Shown in pieces: positions 61,201 through 64,000 of a stretch of DNA of 64,000 nt. A model generated the notes under the pieces. It saw nothing but the letters and a program-made list of their open reading frames with translations, was not told the DNA's origin and ran no database searches. Every line of letters begins with the position of its first letter. Positions within the stretch are counted from its first letter, which is position 1. The stretch is from NCBI RefSeq assembly GCF_907165205.1, contig NC_058198.1, positions 5,123,001 to 5,187,000 on the forward strand, in the 5' to 3' direction. Source of the stretch: Coccinella septempunctata. Its lineage: Eukaryota > Arthropoda > Insecta > Coleoptera > Coccinellidae. The translations under genes were made by a program, and so were the position numbers.

Positions 61201-64000
61201 GGGCTTGGCACACTTTTGTGAGATAGAATAACAGGAGGTGGCTCATTTGAAATAATCTGCTGGGATTTAGCCTGCCGCAAGACGTACTAGGTTACGATAA
61301 TTTTCTCTTTGTTACATTCGGGGAATTTTGCGAAAGACATTAGGGGAACAAAACATTGTAATTTATCATTGCCTCGTGTGTTTTGGTGTTTAGAATTAAG
61401 TTGGCCCTCGTCTTCGGAATTGTATTCAGGATTTTATATAAAGGAACTCCTCTTTGTTGGCAGTTTGTACGATATGAACTTATCTGCGCGACAATGAGGA
61501 TTTGAATAACGCCGAGCACGTTCTTACTCAACTTATCGTCCTGCCCATGAACTAATGTTTCATTGTATCTTCATTTCCTCGGAATGAGACGGGTGGTTTG
61601 TTGTATATTAATTCGTATACAAAAGTTGCTTCCAGTTATCATTTTTTTTTGCTGAATCCTTCGAGATTTCTCACGAATGGAAGTTGTCAGCCCAGCGGAC
61701 TCTGTTACTGCTCCAGATGATGAATGAAAAATGTTTATTTATATAATAATATTTCAAAAATATCGTCACTGATCAATCTGTCCCAACCTAATGAATGTGT
61801 CATTTCAACGGCCCTAATGGTGGTAATTTAAATATTGCACTCTTATTGGAGTACTCTTCAGTTGTTTACGCGAAAAATGTGTCTTGGACGATGCTTTCAT
61901 CGGATCTGAAGCCAGTTAATCATCAGTTAAAACAGTTCAATTGCTTGTATAGCTTTTGTAGTTATTTCAATTTTTCCAAGATGCTTTTTCTGTCCCAAAT
62001 CTGATATATCCACGTGGTCTCTCATTCCTCATTCGCTAATAAATCGGGCATAATGTTCCTTCCAGAAGTGACCCCTGTAAGTAGCTTTCGCAATTGGCAG
62101 TGGCGTTGACGGTAATAATTCAAAGCGTAATCTCGTATATAGCCTACGTAGTAAATATACAGATTTCGCGGGACCCTTCTTCCTATTTCAACCCCTAATT
62201 GTTAGGAAAATAACGCAATTTCCTAAAATTAATTAATGGGTATGAGACTGGTTTATCAGGTACTTCCATGAAAAATTTCCAACCCTATTCTCGACTCGGC
62301 ATCGGGAAGTAGCATTCTGAACCCCTATAATTAATAGATAACGTAATGGGCTACATGTCATGATACCGTGGAAGGATTAACAGAACGCTGTAGAAGAGAT
62401 ATGTTCCATTAGAAAAAAAAATCCGCGGAGGTAGAGGAAACGCGATGTGGGTCGCGTTGACTCAAGAATTCAACGAAGTTTTTCACTATTGGAAGAAAGT
62501 TATTTCGTGTTGTAACTTGAAGCTACACTCCAAGCCAAATCCGAGACCGAATCATTCGGCCAAAACTATATAAATTCGAAAATTCACATGTGTGAATGAA
62601 ATTAAATTTCTGTTCGAAAATTTCAACTGTTTTTACTTGGTAGTGTCGTATCGTTGTCATTCGCGTCAGTTTGGCGAAAAGGGATATTCGTTTCGCCACC
62701 GCTTTGTCAGAAGTCGTGTCGAATGGCCTGAAGCGGTTTAGTTTCAGATTTCTTACCCTGTAACTCGTGTACCGGAAGCCGAAACTGGTGCACAATATAA
62801 GCCATAACTTGATGTTTGTGTATGTCTGCATGCACATAGGACCCGGAGGAACTCAAATAGAACTGCTAATTCATGACAAACATCGCAACTGGTTGTTGAT
62901 GTACGTTTAAACTCGAACGCAAAACAGTTAACGCGTATAAGTTTGAATTGTGATGATTCCACTGTCATAGGCCAATATGTCGTTAGATTCCGAAGAAAAA
63001 ATTACTAGATGTAAAAAGCACCAGGCCAGTTCAGGATCCCATTTTTTTCGGGATTTTTCAAAGATCAGCTTTCTTCCAGAAAAATAATTGTAGATCTGAA
63101 TGTGCCAAATATTTTGACAGAGCAAGTCTTCTTGTCTCAAAATTTCATCAAGCTCGGAGCGACTGTTCGGTCTTGACGAATTTTTAACTGACCCAAACGT
63201 CCCCTTATACAAGATGAAAATAGATATTTGATGAGAAGAAGCGAACATCGAGAGTATGAAAGAACACAAATATCTTGGATTTTCTTTCCTCTCATGAATT
63301 GTGTGACTCATGGAGAGAAGTTTTATCTTGTTCGGAATAGGAAAAATTCAGCGAACTTTGTATTCTACTTTTCAAATACACTAACCGAGAATTGTATGGG
63401 AGGGAAAACTTCTGATAATGTTGTTTTCGACGTTCAATTTCATTTTACAACTCAATTTGCACGTTGATGTTTGAGAAAAAGCCTCATCCTGTTGTTTTGA
63501 TCCGCTATCGTGCGCGATTTTTCGAATTCATCCCCAAATCTCGTATATACGATTCCGCAGAAAATAATGCAGAAACTTGGATGCTTCGCCGAATTGAGAT
63601 GGTGTTATTCCTTTTTTTTTGTGTCGTCGTGCATCCCCATTCAATACTTATACATAAGAACATTCGAAAACAAGAAAAGCGTGCTTTTTTTGCTCAAATT
63701 GAGTCTTACAGAAACGAAGAACTTAAAACTCATGATATTCTTGATTCCTCGTTGTGTTTTTCTAAATGATTACTGAAGAATCTTCTTGTTAAAAATTTTC
63801 GAATTTTCTAGTTTCGCAGAAATATATTCGCTTACGATATGTGGTTTGACGAGATGAAAATATATCTTAATATATTGCGATGTAACCCAAAAATATATAG
63901 AATCATATTTGCCGTGTGCTGTCAACCACAATCTTATATAATATTTATATCTTCAAGTTGTGCATATCAGACAAAATGCATTTCCTTCATTAATATTGTA
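58284..64000. other. Non-coding stretch, nothing recognised
   Basis: No gene is identified. A 14-bp palindrome TTATCGATCGATAA lies at 60315-60328. Overlapping minus ORFs in a GC-richer patch at 60501-60913, and a 127-codon minus ORF at 62928-63311, show no known domain. Confidence 0.5.

Noticed and set aside
1..64000. CRISPR arrays, bacterial genes, operons or rRNA operons
   Set aside because: No short regularly spaced repeats, no Shine-Dalgarno-linked ORFs and no long coding frames. The sequence is eukaryotic non-coding DNA.

Overview
This looks like non-coding nuclear DNA of an animal, most likely an insect. It is AT-rich, has no ORF longer than 158 codons, and carries a long satellite array and worn fragments of hAT-like, Tc1/mariner-like and non-LTR elements that are typical of insect genomes. 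There is no prokaryotic gene density, no operon and no rRNA operon. The species cannot be named from the sequence. The window could be an intergenic desert or a stretch of large introns.

Layout. 1-6.5 kb: AT-rich DNA with an imperfect inverted repeat (1241-1609), a possible 34-nt exon (1870-1903) and a small foldback. 6.5-12.7 kb: a tandem satellite of twelve complete ~493-bp monomers plus a partial one, with an eroded monomer on its left edge. 12.7-24 kb: mostly featureless, with a near-perfect 77-bp-arm foldback (18757-18963), a cluster of decayed repeats in both orientations (20490-21170) and a 24-bp perfect palindrome. 24-36 kb: a possible exon (24089-24159), a non-LTR reverse-transcriptase remnant on the minus strand (~31.7 kb) and a hAT-like MITE with a flanking direct repeat (32781-33136). 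36-47 kb: a decayed Tc1/mariner-type transposase (39.9-40.6 kb, minus), a 5S-rRNA-like pseudogene (~41.2 kb) and two short elements with terminal inverted repeats (43315-43428 and 46010-46225). 54.5-58.3 kb: possible exons on the minus strand, including a terminal exon with high third-position GC, followed by the C-terminal part of a non-LTR retrotransposon on the plus strand.

No intact gene can be demonstrated. The exon calls rest on splice-site patterns and open frames, which also arise by chance in this much sequence. The best supported items are the satellite array, the foldback at 18.8 kb, the hAT-like MITE, the 5S-like pseudogene and the transposon protein motifs at 31.7, 40.1 and 58.1 kb. 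There is no gene set that works together here. The window mainly records satellite homogenisation and transposon decay.
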